DNA from: Pseudomonas tritici | GTDB taxonomy: Bacteria; Pseudomonadota; Gammaproteobacteria; Pseudomonadales; Pseudomonadaceae | NCBI RefSeq assembly: GCF_014268275.3 | Contig: NZ_CP077084.1 | Location: forward strand, 2,852,001 to 2,916,000 | Direction: 5' to 3' | DNA: 64,000 bases | Shown: piece after piece, positions 40,567-49,828 of the stretch | Position numbering within the stretch: the stretch's first letter is position 1 | How the letters are laid out: each line of letters opens with the position of its first letter | Notes under the pieces: generated by a model | Seen by the model: the letters and a program-made list of their open reading frames with translations, nothing else | Told to the model about the DNA's origin: nothing | Database searches by the model: none | Translations under genes and position numbers: made by a program

Positions 40567-40656
40567 TGTGGGAGCGGGCTTGCTCGCGAATGCGGTGTAT
40601 CAGATACAAGTTCTTTAACTGATACACCGCATTCGCGAGCAAGCCCGCTCCCACAT
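40567..40656. repeat. REP pair (BIME) between iolG and the second dehydrogenase
   Basis: GTGTGGGAGCGGGCTTGCTCGCGAATGCGGTGTATCAG and a near-perfect inverted copy with only about 15 unpaired bases at the centre, so the transcript could form one long hairpin. Confidence 0.92.
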
Positions 40657-40693
40657 TTGAATTGGGTTTCCACTTCAAGTAAGGAGTGTATGC

Positions 40694-41722
40694 ATGCGAA
40701 TCGGTCTAGTCGGCTACGGCCACGGAGGGCGCTTCTTTCATGCGCCGCTGATTGCAACCCTGCCAGGTGCGACGTTTGTCGGCGTCGTGACTCGCTCACC
40801 CGAGCGCCGCCAGCAACTGGCAACCGACCACCCCGGTGTCAGGGCTTTTGACAACATCGGCCAAATCGTCGAAGCCGGCGTCGACGCCCTGGTTATCTCC
40901 ACCACCCTCAAGGGCCGCCCGGCCCTGGTGCTCGAAGCTATCGAGCACGGCGTGACCGTGGTCAGCGACAAACCCTTCGCCGCCAACGCCGAACAGGCCC
41001 AGGCGCTGATCACCGCGGCCGAACGCCAAGGCTCGCTGCTCAGCGTCTACCAGAACCGACGCTGGGACTCGGATTACCTGACCCTGCGCAAACTCATCGA
41101 CGCCGGCGCCTTGGGCACGATCACGCGTTTCGAATCCCGCGTGGAACGCTACAGCCCGCAAGCCGTAGGTAACGCCAGCGGCGGTGGTTGGCTGCGCGAC
41201 CTGGGCAGCCACTTGGTCGACCAGGCCCTGCAACTGTTCGGCCCGGTAGATCGGGTGTTCGCGCAACTGCAATACACCGCCGAACATCCCACGGTGGACC
41301 ATGGTTTTTTTGTGTCCCTGACCCACGCCAACGGTGTGATTTCCCATCTGTGGGGCAATGCCCTGCAAAACAGCCAGGCGCCGCGCTTTCGCGTCAGTGG
41401 CACCTCTGGCTGCTACACCGTCGAAGGCTTGGACGGCCAGGAAGAAGCGCTGATGGCCGGCAAGTCGCCGAAGACTGAAGGTGAGCATTGGGGCTCTGAA
41501 GAACACCGCCGCTGGGGCTGGTTCGAACAAGGCCCGGACCGCGAGCGGGTGCCGTCGGAAAAGGGCTGTTGGACGCAGTTCTATCGACAGTTGCAATTGG
41601 CCGTGCAAGGGCAGGGGCCGCTGCCGGTGGATGCCTATGATGCGCTGGAAACCACCCGTATATTGGACGCCGCACGCCTGAGCGCGGAGCGCCAGCAGGT
41701 GGTTTCAACAAAAATAGAATAA
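40694..41722 (+). CDS. Second Gfo/Idh/MocA oxidoreductase of the inositol cluster
   Basis: A 342-residue oxidoreductase with the Rossmann motif GLVGYGHGGRFFHAPLIATLPG and the conserved VSDKPFAANAEQAQALI (EKP replaced by DKP). It belongs to the YdgJ/YhhX subgroup, different from the adjacent IolG. By context it may oxidise scyllo- or another inositol isomer, widening the substrate range; this is inference. Start has AAGGAG 9 bases upstream. It is the last gene before the operator-like boxes of the ABC transporter. Confidence 0.85.
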   Translation: MRIGLVGYGHGGRFFHAPLIATLPGATFVGVVTRSPERRQQLATDHPGVRAFDNIGQIVEAGVDALVISTTLKGRPALVLEAIEHGVTVVSDKPFAANAEQAQALITAAERQGSLLSVYQNRRWDSDYLTLRKLIDAGALGTITRFESRVERYSPQAVGNASGGGWLRDLGSHLVDQALQLFGPVDRVFAQLQYTAEHPTVDHGFFVSLTHANGVISHLWGNALQNSQAPRFRVSGTSGCYTVEGLDGQEEALMAGKSPKTEGEHWGSEEHRRWGWFEQGPDRERVPSEKGCWTQFYRQLQLAVQGQGPLPVDAYDALETTRILDAARLSAERQQVVSTKIE

Positions 41723-41758
41723 AATTCTAAAACAGGTTGATGTGGAAATTATTTTCCA
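41715..41758. promoter_or_regulatory. Two-box operator candidate upstream of the inositol ABC operon
   Basis: TAGAATAAAATTCTA (41715-41729, perfect 15-bp palindrome, overlapping the end of the preceding gene) and TGGAAATTATTTTCCA (41743-41758) are 13 bp apart. The same two boxes with the same gap, in reversed order, lie upstream of iolC. A further half-box TTTTCCA follows at about 41767. Confidence 0.65.
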
Positions 41759-42084
41759 ATAAAGTCTTTTCCAGGTTGCATAAAGTACGTTCGGACTCGA
41801 TCTGCACGACTCAACAAAAACAAGATCAAAAACAACCAGGTACCGTCAGATGAAAATCTTCAACGCTGTACTGCGAGTTTTACGCCCTGTCCTAGCGCCA
41901 CGCGGTCTGCCCCGCGCCCGGCCGTTCTACTTCTCCTTCCTTAATGTGCTGTGCGTCGAAAACAAAGGCGCGCTGGTCTGCTGCATTCCAGGCGCGCCGG
42001 TGGTTCGACTGTCCAATTCGCAAGCCCCGCTCTGATCAACGTAACGTCCAACAAAACCAACAAGAATGTGGAGACAGACCGTTC
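41759..42084 (+). other. Leader of the inositol ABC operon, no gene supported
   Basis: This stretch of about 330 bases precedes the binding-protein gene. It holds the tail of the operator region and then GC-rich sequence. A 61-codon frame at 41850-42035 lacks a ribosome site and any recognisable feature. It may be an untranslated leader. Confidence 0.4.
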
Positions 42085-43020
42085 ATGAAGACCCCGATCC
42101 GTTTTACCGCGCTGGCCTTGTCCATGATGCTGGCCAGTGGTTTTGCCAGTGCCGCCGATATCAAGGTGGGCGTGAGCATGTCCGCCTTCGACGATACCTT
42201 CCTGACTTACCTGCGCGAGGACATGGACAAGCAAGCCAAGTCCTACCCCAAGGGTGACGGTGTGCAATTGCAGTTCGAAGACGCGCGTGCCGACGTGGTC
42301 AAGCAGTTGAGCCAGGTCGAGAACTTTATCAGCCAGAAAGTCGACGCCATCATCGTCAACCCGGTGGATACCGCGTCGACCAAGAACATCATCAGCGCCG
42401 CCACCAAGGCGGGCATCCCGCTGGTCTTCGTCAACCGCCGTCCCGACCAGAAAGACTTGCCCAAGGATGTGGTCGCTGTGACCTCCGATGACATCGAGGC
42501 TGGTCGCCTGCAAATGCAATACATCGCTGAAAAGCTCGGCGGCAAAGGCAAGATTGTGATCCTGCTGGGTGACCTGGCGAACAACTCCACCACCAATCGC
42601 ACCAAGGGCGTGAAGGAGGTGCTGGCCAAATACCCGGATATCAAGATCGAACAGGAACAGACCGGCATCTGGCTGCGTGACAAGGGTATGACCCTGGTCA
42701 ACGACTGGCTGACCCAAGGTCGCGAATTCAACGCGGTGCTGGCCAACAACGATGAGATGGCCATCGGCGCGTCGATGGCCCTGAAGTCGGCGGGTACCAA
42801 GCCGGGCAGCGTGCTGATCGCGGGTGTCGACGGCACCCCGGACGGTCTGAACGCGATCACCAAGGGTGACATGGCCGCGTCGGCGTTCCAGGACGCCAAG
42901 GGTCAGGCGGTGGGCTCGGTGGAAGCGGCGCGCAAAATGGCCAAGAAGGAGCCGGTCGAGCAGAACGTGATTATTCCGTTCCAACTGATCACTCCGGAAA
43001 ACGTCGCCAAGTTCAAGTAG
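42085..43020 (+). CDS. Sugar (inositol) ABC transporter periplasmic binding protein
   Basis: A 311-residue binding protein of the RbsB-like PBP1 class. The signal peptide MKTPIRFTALALSMMLASGFASA is followed by ADIKVGVSMSAFDDTFLTYL. Sugar-site regions visible are SQKVDAIIVNPVDT, GIPLVFVNRRPD, NNDEMAIGASMAL and IAGVDGTPDGLNAI. In this context the ligand is most likely myo-inositol, which fits known inositol-binding proteins of the class. ATG 42085 is chosen for the signal peptide. It is followed by a stable hairpin and the ATPase gene. Confidence 0.9.
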   Translation: MKTPIRFTALALSMMLASGFASAADIKVGVSMSAFDDTFLTYLREDMDKQAKSYPKGDGVQLQFEDARADVVKQLSQVENFISQKVDAIIVNPVDTASTKNIISAATKAGIPLVFVNRRPDQKDLPKDVVAVTSDDIEAGRLQMQYIAEKLGGKGKIVILLGDLANNSTTNRTKGVKEVLAKYPDIKIEQEQTGIWLRDKGMTLVNDWLTQGREFNAVLANNDEMAIGASMALKSAGTKPGSVLIAGVDGTPDGLNAITKGDMAASAFQDAKGQAVGSVEAARKMAKKEPVEQNVIIPFQLITPENVAKFK

Positions 43021-43042
43021 CCCTGACATAACAACAATAAAC

Positions 43043-43070
43043 CGGCAGGGCGGTCGTGCCCGCCTTGCCG
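43043..43070 (+). terminator. Stable intercistronic stem-loop after the binding-protein gene
   Basis: CGGCAGGGCGG pairs with CCGCCTTGCCG over 11 positions (one G-T) around the loop TCGTGC. There is no T-run, so it is more likely an mRNA-stabilising or attenuating hairpin that raises binding-protein output over the downstream genes. Confidence 0.6.
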
Positions 43071-43085
43071 ATGGAGTACCTCCTT

Positions 43086-44639
43086 ATGCTCGCTCAAGCC
43101 ACTGTCTCGCAGCCTCCCGGTATCCAACCCCAGCTGTTGGAAGAACCCTACCTGCTGGAAATCGTCAATATCAGCAAAGGCTTTCCCGGTGTCGTGGCCC
43201 TGGCCGATGTACAGCTGCGCGTGCGCCCCGGTACCGTGCTGGCGCTGATGGGCGAGAACGGTGCAGGCAAGTCGACATTGATGAAAATCATCGCCGGCAT
43301 CTACCAGCCCGACGCCGGTGAAATTCGCCTGCGCGGCAAGCCGATCGTGTTTGAAACACCCCTGGCGGCCCAAAAGGCCGGGATCGCGATGATCCACCAG
43401 GAACTCAACCTGATGCCGCACATGAGCATCGCCGAGAATATCTGGATCGGCCGCGAGCAGCTCAACAGCCTGCACATGGTCAACCACCGTGAAATGCACC
43501 GCTGCACCGCCGAGTTGCTGGCGCGCTTGCGCATCAACCTCGACCCCGAGGAACACGTGGGCAACCTGAGCATCGCCGAGCGGCAGATGGTCGAGATTGC
43601 CAAGGCCGTGTCCTACGACTCCGACATCCTGATCATGGATGAACCGACATCGGCCATTACCGACAAGGAAGTGGCCCACCTGTTTTCGATCATTGCCGAC
43701 CTCAAGTCCCAGGGCAAAGGCATCGTCTACATCACCCATAAAATGAATGAAGTATTCGCCATCGCCGATGAAGTGGCGGTGTTCCGCGACGGCCAGTACA
43801 TCGGCTTGCAACGCGCGGACAGCATGAACAGCGACAGCCTGATTTCGATGATGGTCGGCCGTGAGCTGAGCCAGCTGTTCCCGGTGCGCGAGACGCCCAT
43901 CGGTGACCTGTTGCTGTCGGTACGCAACCTGACGCTGGACGGCGTATTCAAGGACGTATCGTTTGACCTGCATGCCGGCGAGATCCTCGGTATTGCCGGG
44001 TTGATGGGCTCGGGCCGCACCAACGTGGCCGAAACCATTTTTGGCATCACCCCTAGCAGCAGCGGCCAGATCAGTCTGGACGGCAAGGCGGTGCGCATTA
44101 CCGATCCACACATGGCCATTGAGAAGGGCTTTGCTCTGTTGACCGAAGACCGCAAGCTCAGTGGCCTGTTCCCCTGCCTTTCCGTGTTGGAAAACATGGA
44201 AATGGCCGTGCTGCCGCACTACTCGGGCAACGGTTTTATCCAGCAGAAAGCCCTGCGTGCGCTGTGCGAAGACATGTGCAAGAAGCTGCGGGTGAAAACC
44301 CCGTCCCTTGAGCAATGCATCGACACCTTGTCCGGCGGCAACCAGCAGAAGGCCTTGCTGGCGCGCTGGCTGATGACCAACCCGCGCCTGCTGATCCTTG
44401 ATGAACCCACGCGGGGCATTGATGTGGGCGCCAAGGCCGAGATCTACCGGTTGATCGCCTTCCTCGCCAGCGAAGGCATGGCGGTGATCATGATTTCTTC
44501 CGAGCTGCCCGAAGTACTGGGCATGAGCGACCGAGTCATGGTGATGCACGAAGGTGAATTGATGGGCACCTTGGACCGCAGCGACGCGACCCAGGAAAAA
44601 GTCATGCAGTTGGCCTCCGGGATGACGGCAGTCCACTGA
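43086..44639 (+). CDS. Sugar (inositol) ABC transporter ATP-binding protein, two ABC domains
   Basis: About 517 residues with two nucleotide-binding domains, as in RbsA/MglA. First: Walker [25 protein letters not shown] signature, Walker [10 protein letters not shown]. Second: diverged Walker A region GLMGSGRTN, signature [15 protein letters not shown], Walker [17 protein letters not shown] 43086 has GGAG 10 bases upstream; an ATG at 43071 overlaps that site and the hairpin and is less likely. It energises uptake with the permease encoded 26 bp downstream. Confidence 0.92.
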   Translation: MLAQATVSQPPGIQPQLLEEPYLLEIVNISKGFPGVVALADVQLRVRPGTVLALMGENGAGKSTLMKIIAGIYQPDAGEIRLRGKPIVFETPLAAQKAGIAMIHQELNLMPHMSIAENIWIGREQLNSLHMVNHREMHRCTAELLARLRINLDPEEHVGNLSIAERQMVEIAKAVSYDSDILIMDEPTSAITDKEVAHLFSIIADLKSQGKGIVYITHKMNEVFAIADEVAVFRDGQYIGLQRADSMNSDSLISMMVGRELSQLFPVRETPIGDLLLSVRNLTLDGVFKDVSFDLHAGEILGIAGLMGSGRTNVAETIFGITPSSSGQISLDGKAVRITDPHMAIEKGFALLTEDRKLSGLFPCLSVLENMEMAVLPHYSGNGFIQQKALRALCEDMCKKLRVKTPSLEQCIDTLSGGNQQKALLARWLMTNPRLLILDEPTRGIDVGAKAEIYRLIAFLASEGMAVIMISSELPEVLGMSDRVMVMHEGELMGTLDRSDATQEKVMQLASGMTAVH

Positions 44640-44665
44640 CGTACAGAATAAAAAGGTGATGGGCT

Positions 44666-45688
44666 ATGAATGCAATAACGGATAACAAACCCGCGACGGT
44701 GCCAACCAAAAGTCGCCGACGCATGCCCACCGAGCTGAGCATCTTCCTGGTGCTGATCGGCATCGGCCTGGTGTTTGAAGTGTTCGGCTGGATCGTGCGT
44801 GACCAGAGCTTCCTGATGAACTCCCAGCGATTGGTGCTGATGATCCTGCAAGTGTCGATCATCGGCCTGCTCGCCATCGGTGTGACCCAGGTGATCATTA
44901 CCACTGGTATCGACCTGTCCTCGGGCTCTGTATTGGCGTTGTCGGCGATGATCGCTGCCAGTTTGGCGCAAACCTCTGATTTTTCCCGAGCCGTGTTTCC
45001 CAGCCTGACCGATTTGCCGGTGTGGATTCCGGTGGCGATGGGGCTTGGCGTCGGGCTGCTGGCAGGGGCGATCAACGGCAGCATCATCGCCGTCACCGGT
45101 ATTCCACCCTTTATTGCCACCCTCGGCATGATGGTTTCGGCCCGTGGCCTGGCGCGTTACTACACCGAAGGCCAGCCGGTGAGCATGCTCTCGGACTCGT
45201 ACACGGCCATCGGCCACGGCGCGATGCCAGTGATCATCTTTCTGGTGGTGGCCGTGATCTTCCATATCGCCCTGCGCTACACCAAGTACGGCAAATACAC
45301 CTACGCCATCGGCGGCAACATGCAGGCGGCGCGTACGTCGGGGATCAACGTCAAGCGCCACTTGATCATCGTCTACAGCATCGCCGGCTTGCTGGCTGGT
45401 CTGGCCGGTGTGGTCGCTTCGGCACGTGCTGCAACCGGGCAGGCCGGCATGGGCATGTCTTATGAGCTGGATGCGATTGCGGCTGCGGTGATCGGCGGCA
45501 CCAGCCTGGCGGGCGGGGTAGGGCGCATCACGGGGACTGTGATCGGTGCACTGATTCTGGGGGTGATGGCCAGCGGGTTTACGTTTGTCGGGGTGGATGC
45601 GTACATTCAGGACATCATCAAGGGCCTGATCATTGTGGTGGCGGTGGTGATCGACCAGTACCGCAACAAGCGCAAACTCAAACGCTGA
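44666..45688 (+). CDS. Sugar (inositol) ABC transporter permease
   Basis: A 340-residue RbsC-type inner-membrane permease with about 8-10 hydrophobic segments. Signatures: GVTQVIITTGIDLSSGSVLALSAMIAA, TGIPPFIATLGMMVSARGLA, YAIGGNMQAARTSGINVKR (EAA-like loop) and DAIAAAVIGGTSLAGGVGRITGTVIGALILGVM. It probably forms a homodimeric channel for the two-domain ATPase. Last gene of the operon; an imperfect REP element follows. Confidence 0.92.
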   Translation: MNAITDNKPATVPTKSRRRMPTELSIFLVLIGIGLVFEVFGWIVRDQSFLMNSQRLVLMILQVSIIGLLAIGVTQVIITTGIDLSSGSVLALSAMIAASLAQTSDFSRAVFPSLTDLPVWIPVAMGLGVGLLAGAINGSIIAVTGIPPFIATLGMMVSARGLARYYTEGQPVSMLSDSYTAIGHGAMPVIIFLVVAVIFHIALRYTKYGKYTYAIGGNMQAARTSGINVKRHLIIVYSIAGLLAGLAGVVASARAATGQAGMGMSYELDAIAAAVIGGTSLAGGVGRITGTVIGALILGVMASGFTFVGVDAYIQDIIKGLIIVVAVVIDQYRNKRKLKR

Positions 45689-45713
45689 GATCGTCTTACG
45701 ACCAACACAAATC

Positions 45714-45808
45714 AAGTGTGGGAGCTGGCTTGCCTGCGATTGCATCAACTCGGTAGCCCTGACGGACCGAGTCGCCTGGATCGCGGGAAAGCCCGACGCC
45801 CACACTTG
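45714..45808. repeat. Degenerate REP pair after the permease gene
   Basis: CAAGTGTGGGAGCTGGCTTGCCTGCGAT on the left has an eroded partner on the right (ATCGCGGGAAAGCCCGACGCCCACACTTG). It could still fold as a hairpin and end the ABC transcript. Confidence 0.75.
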
Positions 45809-46109
45809 CATCTTTATCAGGCAGTTCTAACCGTTTGTCTTCTATATAGCTCCACAACACTGAATTTCTTGCTATAAACGCACTCCGATAACCATTCGCC
45901 GAGCCCGTCCTGGTGCTTTTGGGGGTTATCTCGGAAAAATTGCCTGTCTTTTCAGTTGCTGTGCCCTCAAGTCGGCCTTAGACTGCCGCCCCTCGTAAAT
46001 TGAGTGCCGGGTGGCGCTTGAAATGGACGGCGCCCTTCCGAGACCTGCAGAGGTCGGCCGGAACGCTCCCTTATTCGCCTTAATGCACGTATTTTTTATA
46101 GAGAAATCA
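45809..46109. other. Intergenic region upstream of the DksA-like gene
   Basis: About 300 bases without a gene. It is A/T-rich at first, then contains a short GACCT-GCAG-AGGTC palindrome (46042-46055) about 55 bp before the start of the DksA-like gene. No Zur-type box was seen. Confidence 0.4.
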
Positions 46110-46514
46110 ATGACAAAGGAAAAGTTGCTGGCCATGCCGGCGGATGACTACATGAATGCCGAACAGCACGCTTTTTTCGAGAAGTTGCTGCAAGACATGA
46201 AAGTGGAGCACCACGAGCGCATCGAACAGAACCGTATCGCCATTGAAAGCCTGGACACTCCGGCCGACCCTGCCGACGCCGCTTCCGTTGAAGAAGAGCG
46301 CACCTGGCTGGTGAACGCCATCGACCGCGACCAGCGCATGTTGCCGCAGCTTGAGCGTGCACTGGAACGCATCAAGGAAGATTCCTTTGGCTGGTGCGAT
46401 GACAGCGGCGAGCCTATCGGCCTCAAGCGCTTGCTGATCAGCCCTACCACCAAGTACTGCATCGAAGCGCAAGAGCGCCACGAGCAGATCGACAAGCACC
46501 AGCGCCAAGCCTGA
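46110..46514 (+). CDS. DksA/TraR family protein with an incomplete zinc finger
   Basis: A 134-residue RNA polymerase secondary-channel protein. The coiled-coil is at about residues 20-90 with the tip acidic pair (TPADPADAASVEEERTW region); the globular end reads FGWCDDSGEPIGLKRLLISPTTKYCIEAQE. E. coli DksA has CxxC…CxxC there; here it is CxxS…CxxA, so only two cysteines remain, as known for DksA2 of P. aeruginosa, which can work without zinc. It would modulate transcription with ppGpp, perhaps under low zinc or oxidative stress. ATG 46110 is chosen (MTKEKLLAMPADDYM). Followed by a hairpin. Confidence 0.86.
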   Translation: MTKEKLLAMPADDYMNAEQHAFFEKLLQDMKVEHHERIEQNRIAIESLDTPADPADAASVEEERTWLVNAIDRDQRMLPQLERALERIKEDSFGWCDDSGEPIGLKRLLISPTTKYCIEAQERHEQIDKHQRQA

Positions 46515-46524
46515 TGTGGTGAAG

Positions 46525-46551
46525 CTGGGGGATCGCTGAGCGGTCCCCCAG
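46525..46551 (+). terminator. Hairpin after the DksA-like gene
   Basis: CTGGGGGATCG and CGGTCCCCCAG form a strong stem with a CTGAG loop (one mismatch). No T-run follows, so termination is uncertain. Confidence 0.5.
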
Positions 46552-46676
46552 GGAAAGACTCGTTACACCCCCGTCTATTGATCTGTTGCAAACCACCCCA
46601 CTAAAGGCCCATGGATAATGGCCCGATAGTGGCGTTTAATGCAGCGACAATAACGATAAGCAGTGGGGTGACGAAG

Positions 46677-48287
46677 ATGGCTGGAGACGGATCTCTGACG
46701 GGCGCAGCAGTGGCACCGCAATCGGTGGTGCGCGGGTTGCCCGCCTGGTTGACGCAGCTTACGCAGAGCATCGCCCTGGTGCTGATACTGTTGGGCCTGG
46801 CATTTGCCATCCTGCCGTTGTACCTCTGCCTGCCACTGGCCGTGCTGGTGATCTGGCTGCCTCGCCTGACAAGTCGCACGCCCGTTGTTGCGTCTTGCGA
46901 CGCCGTCGATGCGATTGGCGAGTTGACTCGCGACCTGTCCTATACCACCAGCCATAACGCACTGTCCGCTGCCGGCGTGGCCTATTCGGTCAAGCAACTG
47001 GCGGCTCGCTTGCAGTCTCAGTTGAGTGCAGCCAAGCAGATTGTCAGCAGTGCCGAGGTGATGATTGGCACCGAAAAGGTCACCTCCCAACTCAGCCGCG
47101 AGGCCCTGGGGGCAGCCAGCCAGGCCCATCAACGCAGCACCGAAGGCCGCGAAGTACTGGCCCAATCGATCAGCCGCATGCACCAGCTCAGCCAGCGCGC
47201 CGATGCCAGTCGTGAACTGATCGAAGCCTTGAGCCAGCGCAGTGAGGAAATCCAGCGGGTGACCCTGGTGATCCAGTCCATCGCCAGCCAGACCAACCTG
47301 TTGGCACTCAATGCAGCGATTGAGGCGGCGCGAGCCGGTGAGCATGGTCGGGGGTTTGCAGTCGTGGCGGATGAGGTGCGCGGGCTGGCGGGCCGTACGG
47401 CCACAGCCACTGATGAGGTTGGGGTGATGGTGGCCGATATCCAGCAACGCACCGCTCAGGTGGTGGAGCAGATTCGCCAGCTCTCGGCAGACTTGCACAC
47501 GGGCGTGGAGCAAGTGGAGCGCGCCGGTGAGCAACTGCATAGCATCGCCAGCCTGGCGGCGGATGTCGAAGGCCAGGTGAATGAAATTGCCCAGGGCACC
47601 GACACCAACCGCACCCAGCTCGACAGCCTGTTCCATGCTGTGGAACAAATGCGCAGCGACCTGGCCGTCAGCGATCAGCAAACCCGCCAACTGGCCGACG
47701 CCGCCGTGCAGATGGAAGGCCAGGCCGAAACCATCAGTGAGCGCTTGGCGGAAGTTGGCCTGGATGACTATCATCAGCGTATCTACGACTTGGCCCGTGA
47801 AGGCGCTAGCCGAATTGCCGCGCAATTCGAGGCCGACGTGCTACAGAACCGCATCAGCCTGGATGACCTGTTCGACCGCAGCTATACGCCGATTGCCAAT
47901 ACCAGCCCAAGCAAGTACCACACCCGGTTTGACGGCTATACCGATCAGGTGTTGCCGGCGATCCAGGAAGATCTGCTGCCGAGGCATGAAGGGTTGGTGT
48001 TCGCCATTGCCTGCACGCCCCAGGGTTACGTGCCGACGCACAACAAGGCGTTTTCCCAGGCGTTGACCGGCGATGTGCAAGTGGATGCTGTACAGAACCG
48101 CACCAAGCGCAAGTTTGAAGACCGCACCGGGATCCGCTGTGGCAGCCATCAACAGGCGGTTTTGTTGCAGACCTACACCCGCGATACCGGTGAGCTGATG
48201 CACGACCTGTCGGTGCCGATCATCGTCAAGGGCCGGCATTGGGGTGGTTTGCGCCTGGGCTATAAACCCGAGGCTGTAAGGCGTTGA
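46677..48287 (+). CDS. Methyl-accepting chemotaxis protein with C-terminal sensor domain
   Basis: About 536 residues from ATG 46677 (GGGGTGA upstream); an ATG at 46611 would add 22. Two close membrane segments at about 28-65 form a hairpin with almost no periplasmic part. The signalling hairpin tip [37 protein letters not shown] is followed by coiled coil to about residue 355. The last 170 residues ([21 protein letters not shown]…, [63 protein letters not shown]) are a separate PAS/Cache-like domain. This reversed layout suggests a cytoplasmic signal. It stands alone, without che genes. Confidence 0.85.
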   Translation: MAGDGSLTGAAVAPQSVVRGLPAWLTQLTQSIALVLILLGLAFAILPLYLCLPLAVLVIWLPRLTSRTPVVASCDAVDAIGELTRDLSYTTSHNALSAAGVAYSVKQLAARLQSQLSAAKQIVSSAEVMIGTEKVTSQLSREALGAASQAHQRSTEGREVLAQSISRMHQLSQRADASRELIEALSQRSEEIQRVTLVIQSIASQTNLLALNAAIEAARAGEHGRGFAVVADEVRGLAGRTATATDEVGVMVADIQQRTAQVVEQIRQLSADLHTGVEQVERAGEQLHSIASLAADVEGQVNEIAQGTDTNRTQLDSLFHAVEQMRSDLAVSDQQTRQLADAAVQMEGQAETISERLAEVGLDDYHQRIYDLAREGASRIAAQFEADVLQNRISLDDLFDRSYTPIANTSPSKYHTRFDGYTDQVLPAIQEDLLPRHEGLVFAIACTPQGYVPTHNKAFSQALTGDVQVDAVQNRTKRKFEDRTGIRCGSHQQAVLLQTYTRDTGELMHDLSVPIIVKGRHWGGLRLGYKPEAVRR

Positions 48288-48332
48288 CGTGAATTGGGCT
48301 TTTCCGGAATGGGCATAGCTATCGACACATAT

Positions 48333-48467
48333 TGTAGTGAGCGGGCTTGCCCCGCGCTGGGTGGCGAAGCCGCCCCAATAAAGACATCGCCGAGTTCCAG
48401 ATAGAACTAGGTCGCCTGGTTTGGGGCGGCTCCGCCACCCAGCGCGGGGCAAGCCCGCTCACTACAG
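48333..48467. repeat. Long palindromic repeat, GTAGTGAGCGGGCTTGCC type (second copy)
   Basis: Arms match those at 27473-27605 (TGTAGTGAGCGGGCTTGCCC, CGCGCTGGGTGGCG) while the centre differs. It lies between the chemoreceptor and a convergent small gene. Confidence 0.85.
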
Positions 48468-48508
48468 GGAGATTTTTCAGCCTTTGAACGTTGTGTAGAT
48501 ATCTACCG

Positions 48509-48745
48509 TCAGTGCGGTTGATGCAGGCGTTGGTTCAGTTCGTCCACCGCGATCGCCCATTCGGCGTCTTCGCGCAGCTCTTCCTTGAGAAAACTTGCCT
48601 GTTGTGCGGACCAGAAAGGCGCATCGATCAACTTCACGTCGTCAGGCAAAGGGTGCGCGGCGATAAAGGCGTCGATAGCGTCCGGGGTTGAATCCAGGCC
48701 CAATTGGTCAAACAGGGTTTCAAGGGTAGGGATTGGCGCGTCCAT
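48509..48745 (-). CDS. DUF2789 family protein
   Basis: A 78-residue protein starting MDAPIPTLETLFDQLGLDST. The pattern TL-LF-QLGL-…-FI-HPLP-…-L-DAPFW-AQ-FL-E-…-WA-AVDELN-LH is that of DUF2789, a small acidic family common in Pseudomonas with no known function. ATG 48745 is preferred over one four codons upstream because GGAG lies 6 bases before it. No signal peptide. Confidence 0.8.
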   Translation of the reverse strand: MDAPIPTLETLFDQLGLDSTPDAIDAFIAAHPLPDDVKLIDAPFWSAQQASFLKEELREDAEWAIAVDELNQRLHQPH

Positions 48746-48813
48746 ATCGTTCTCCATGCAGGGTGGTCGTTATGCATGGGAGGGTTGTGACGCAGTAGAG
48801 TTCTATCGGATTG

Positions 48814-49044
48814 TCAGGAATTCAGGGCGCCGGAATCTACGGCGGTTTTTAACGCTTTGGCGGCGTCCTTTGCTGCGATGGCGGCGGCGTCGACGGTTTT
48901 GAACCAGCGGTCTTTTTCAACCTGGTGGGTGGTGACAGTGGTCAGCGGTGGCTTGGCCCGCATGATGATCACGGCTTGGAACTCACCGTCTACTTCCCTT
49001 GCGTCGCCATGGATAAAAAATTCGCCGATATCAAATTCCGTCAC
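48814..49044 (-). CDS. Small hypothetical protein
   Basis: About 76 residues from a probable GTG start at 49044 (preceded by an AAGGGAAGG site); a longer frame exists to 49101. It begins with a strand-rich part (TEFDIGEFFIHGDAREVDGEFQAVIIMRAKP) and ends with an Ala/Lys helix (DAAAIAAKDAAKALKTAVDSG). I recall similar short proteins of unknown function in Pseudomonas (a DUF-like beta-alpha fold). Function cannot be assigned. It runs in the same direction as its neighbours on both sides. Confidence 0.6.
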   Translation of the reverse strand: MTEFDIGEFFIHGDAREVDGEFQAVIIMRAKPPLTTVTTHQVEKDRWFKTVDAAAIAAKDAAKALKTAVDSGALNS

Positions 49045-49150
49045 GTAGAGCCTTCCCTTGGAGATAACTGCACTGGAGAAACCTGGCCCGGGTGGACACA
49101 AACTTCAGTGGACGGGCCAGTATGGCAGTTGTTGCGGGTCGGCGGCGCAG

Positions 49151-49432
49151 TTAAGTTAGCGGGCTGACGAAACGATTGCTCCGTGGGGCCGCTTGTAACA
49201 TGGCTTCAAGTTTCTTGGCCAGTTCGCAGGCCTTGACATGGTCGCTGCGAAAGCCTTTGATTCGACCGCTGAGCACTTCGCGGATATGGAAAAAGTTTCG
49301 GCCGGCAGGTACGACTTGGTAAAGAATCGAATCCGAGTACCCTTCAAAGCCGTTCAAGCGGTAGTATTGAGCTTCGTCCTGACAGGATGGACGGGTGTGC
49401 GAAGACATCGCGTTGTAGGCTGATCGTTGCAT
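49151..49432 (-). CDS. Small hypothetical protein
   Basis: 93 residues from ATG 49432, with AAGGAG at 6-base spacing, which strongly supports translation. The sequence (SHTRPSCQDEAQYYRLNGFEGYSDSILYQVVPAGRNFFHIREVLSGRIKGFRSDHVKACELAKKLEAML) has no signal peptide or membrane segment and no motif I can name. The C-terminus contains an amphipathic helix. A cytoplasmic role is likely. Confidence 0.65.
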   Translation of the reverse strand: MQRSAYNAMSSHTRPSCQDEAQYYRLNGFEGYSDSILYQVVPAGRNFFHIREVLSGRIKGFRSDHVKACELAKKLEAMLQAAPRSNRFVSPLT

Positions 49433-49828
49433 GGCCTGCTCCTTTCGATCGATCCGGATGACTTGATTGCAGTGTTGTAGGTGGTTTTGATCGGTGTTGC
49501 TGTTTTAGTATTGTCGTCGGCGGCCAGCGCCCGGTTCCATGGCAGTGTGTTTATTTGTGTTTGTGTGTCGGAAAACTGCATTTTTAATTGGGTTATTCTC
49601 TGAAGTTGGTCGGGCCGTATTCTCGGGCCGTTGAACCTGTGATCTCCTGTGGTGCCTGATGACCTTGCACAAGGTCCATCACGTACGTCTGTACTAGTCT
49701 TGTGACGCGACAGTGGGATCTTCTTCAGTTTTTTTCAAAGAATGAGTGATGTGATCGTGCCGTGATGGCCGTTTTTTTGTGCTGCCCGCTCTGGCGGACA
49801 GCGCTCTTTTCGATGTGGGGGCGTTTCC
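49433..49828. other. Gene-free region between divergent small genes
   Basis: About 400 bases that are more A/T-rich than the surroundings. They must hold the promoters of the genes on each side. No ORF with a ribosome site, no tRNA-like fold and no repeat was noticed. Confidence 0.4.

Noticed and set aside
41850..42035. 61-codon ORF in the ABC operon leader
   Set aside because: No ribosome site, no recognisable protein, and cysteine/proline-rich shadow-like composition.
45809..46109. Zur-controlled promoter for the DksA paralogue
   Set aside because: No GTTATA-type palindrome was seen upstream.
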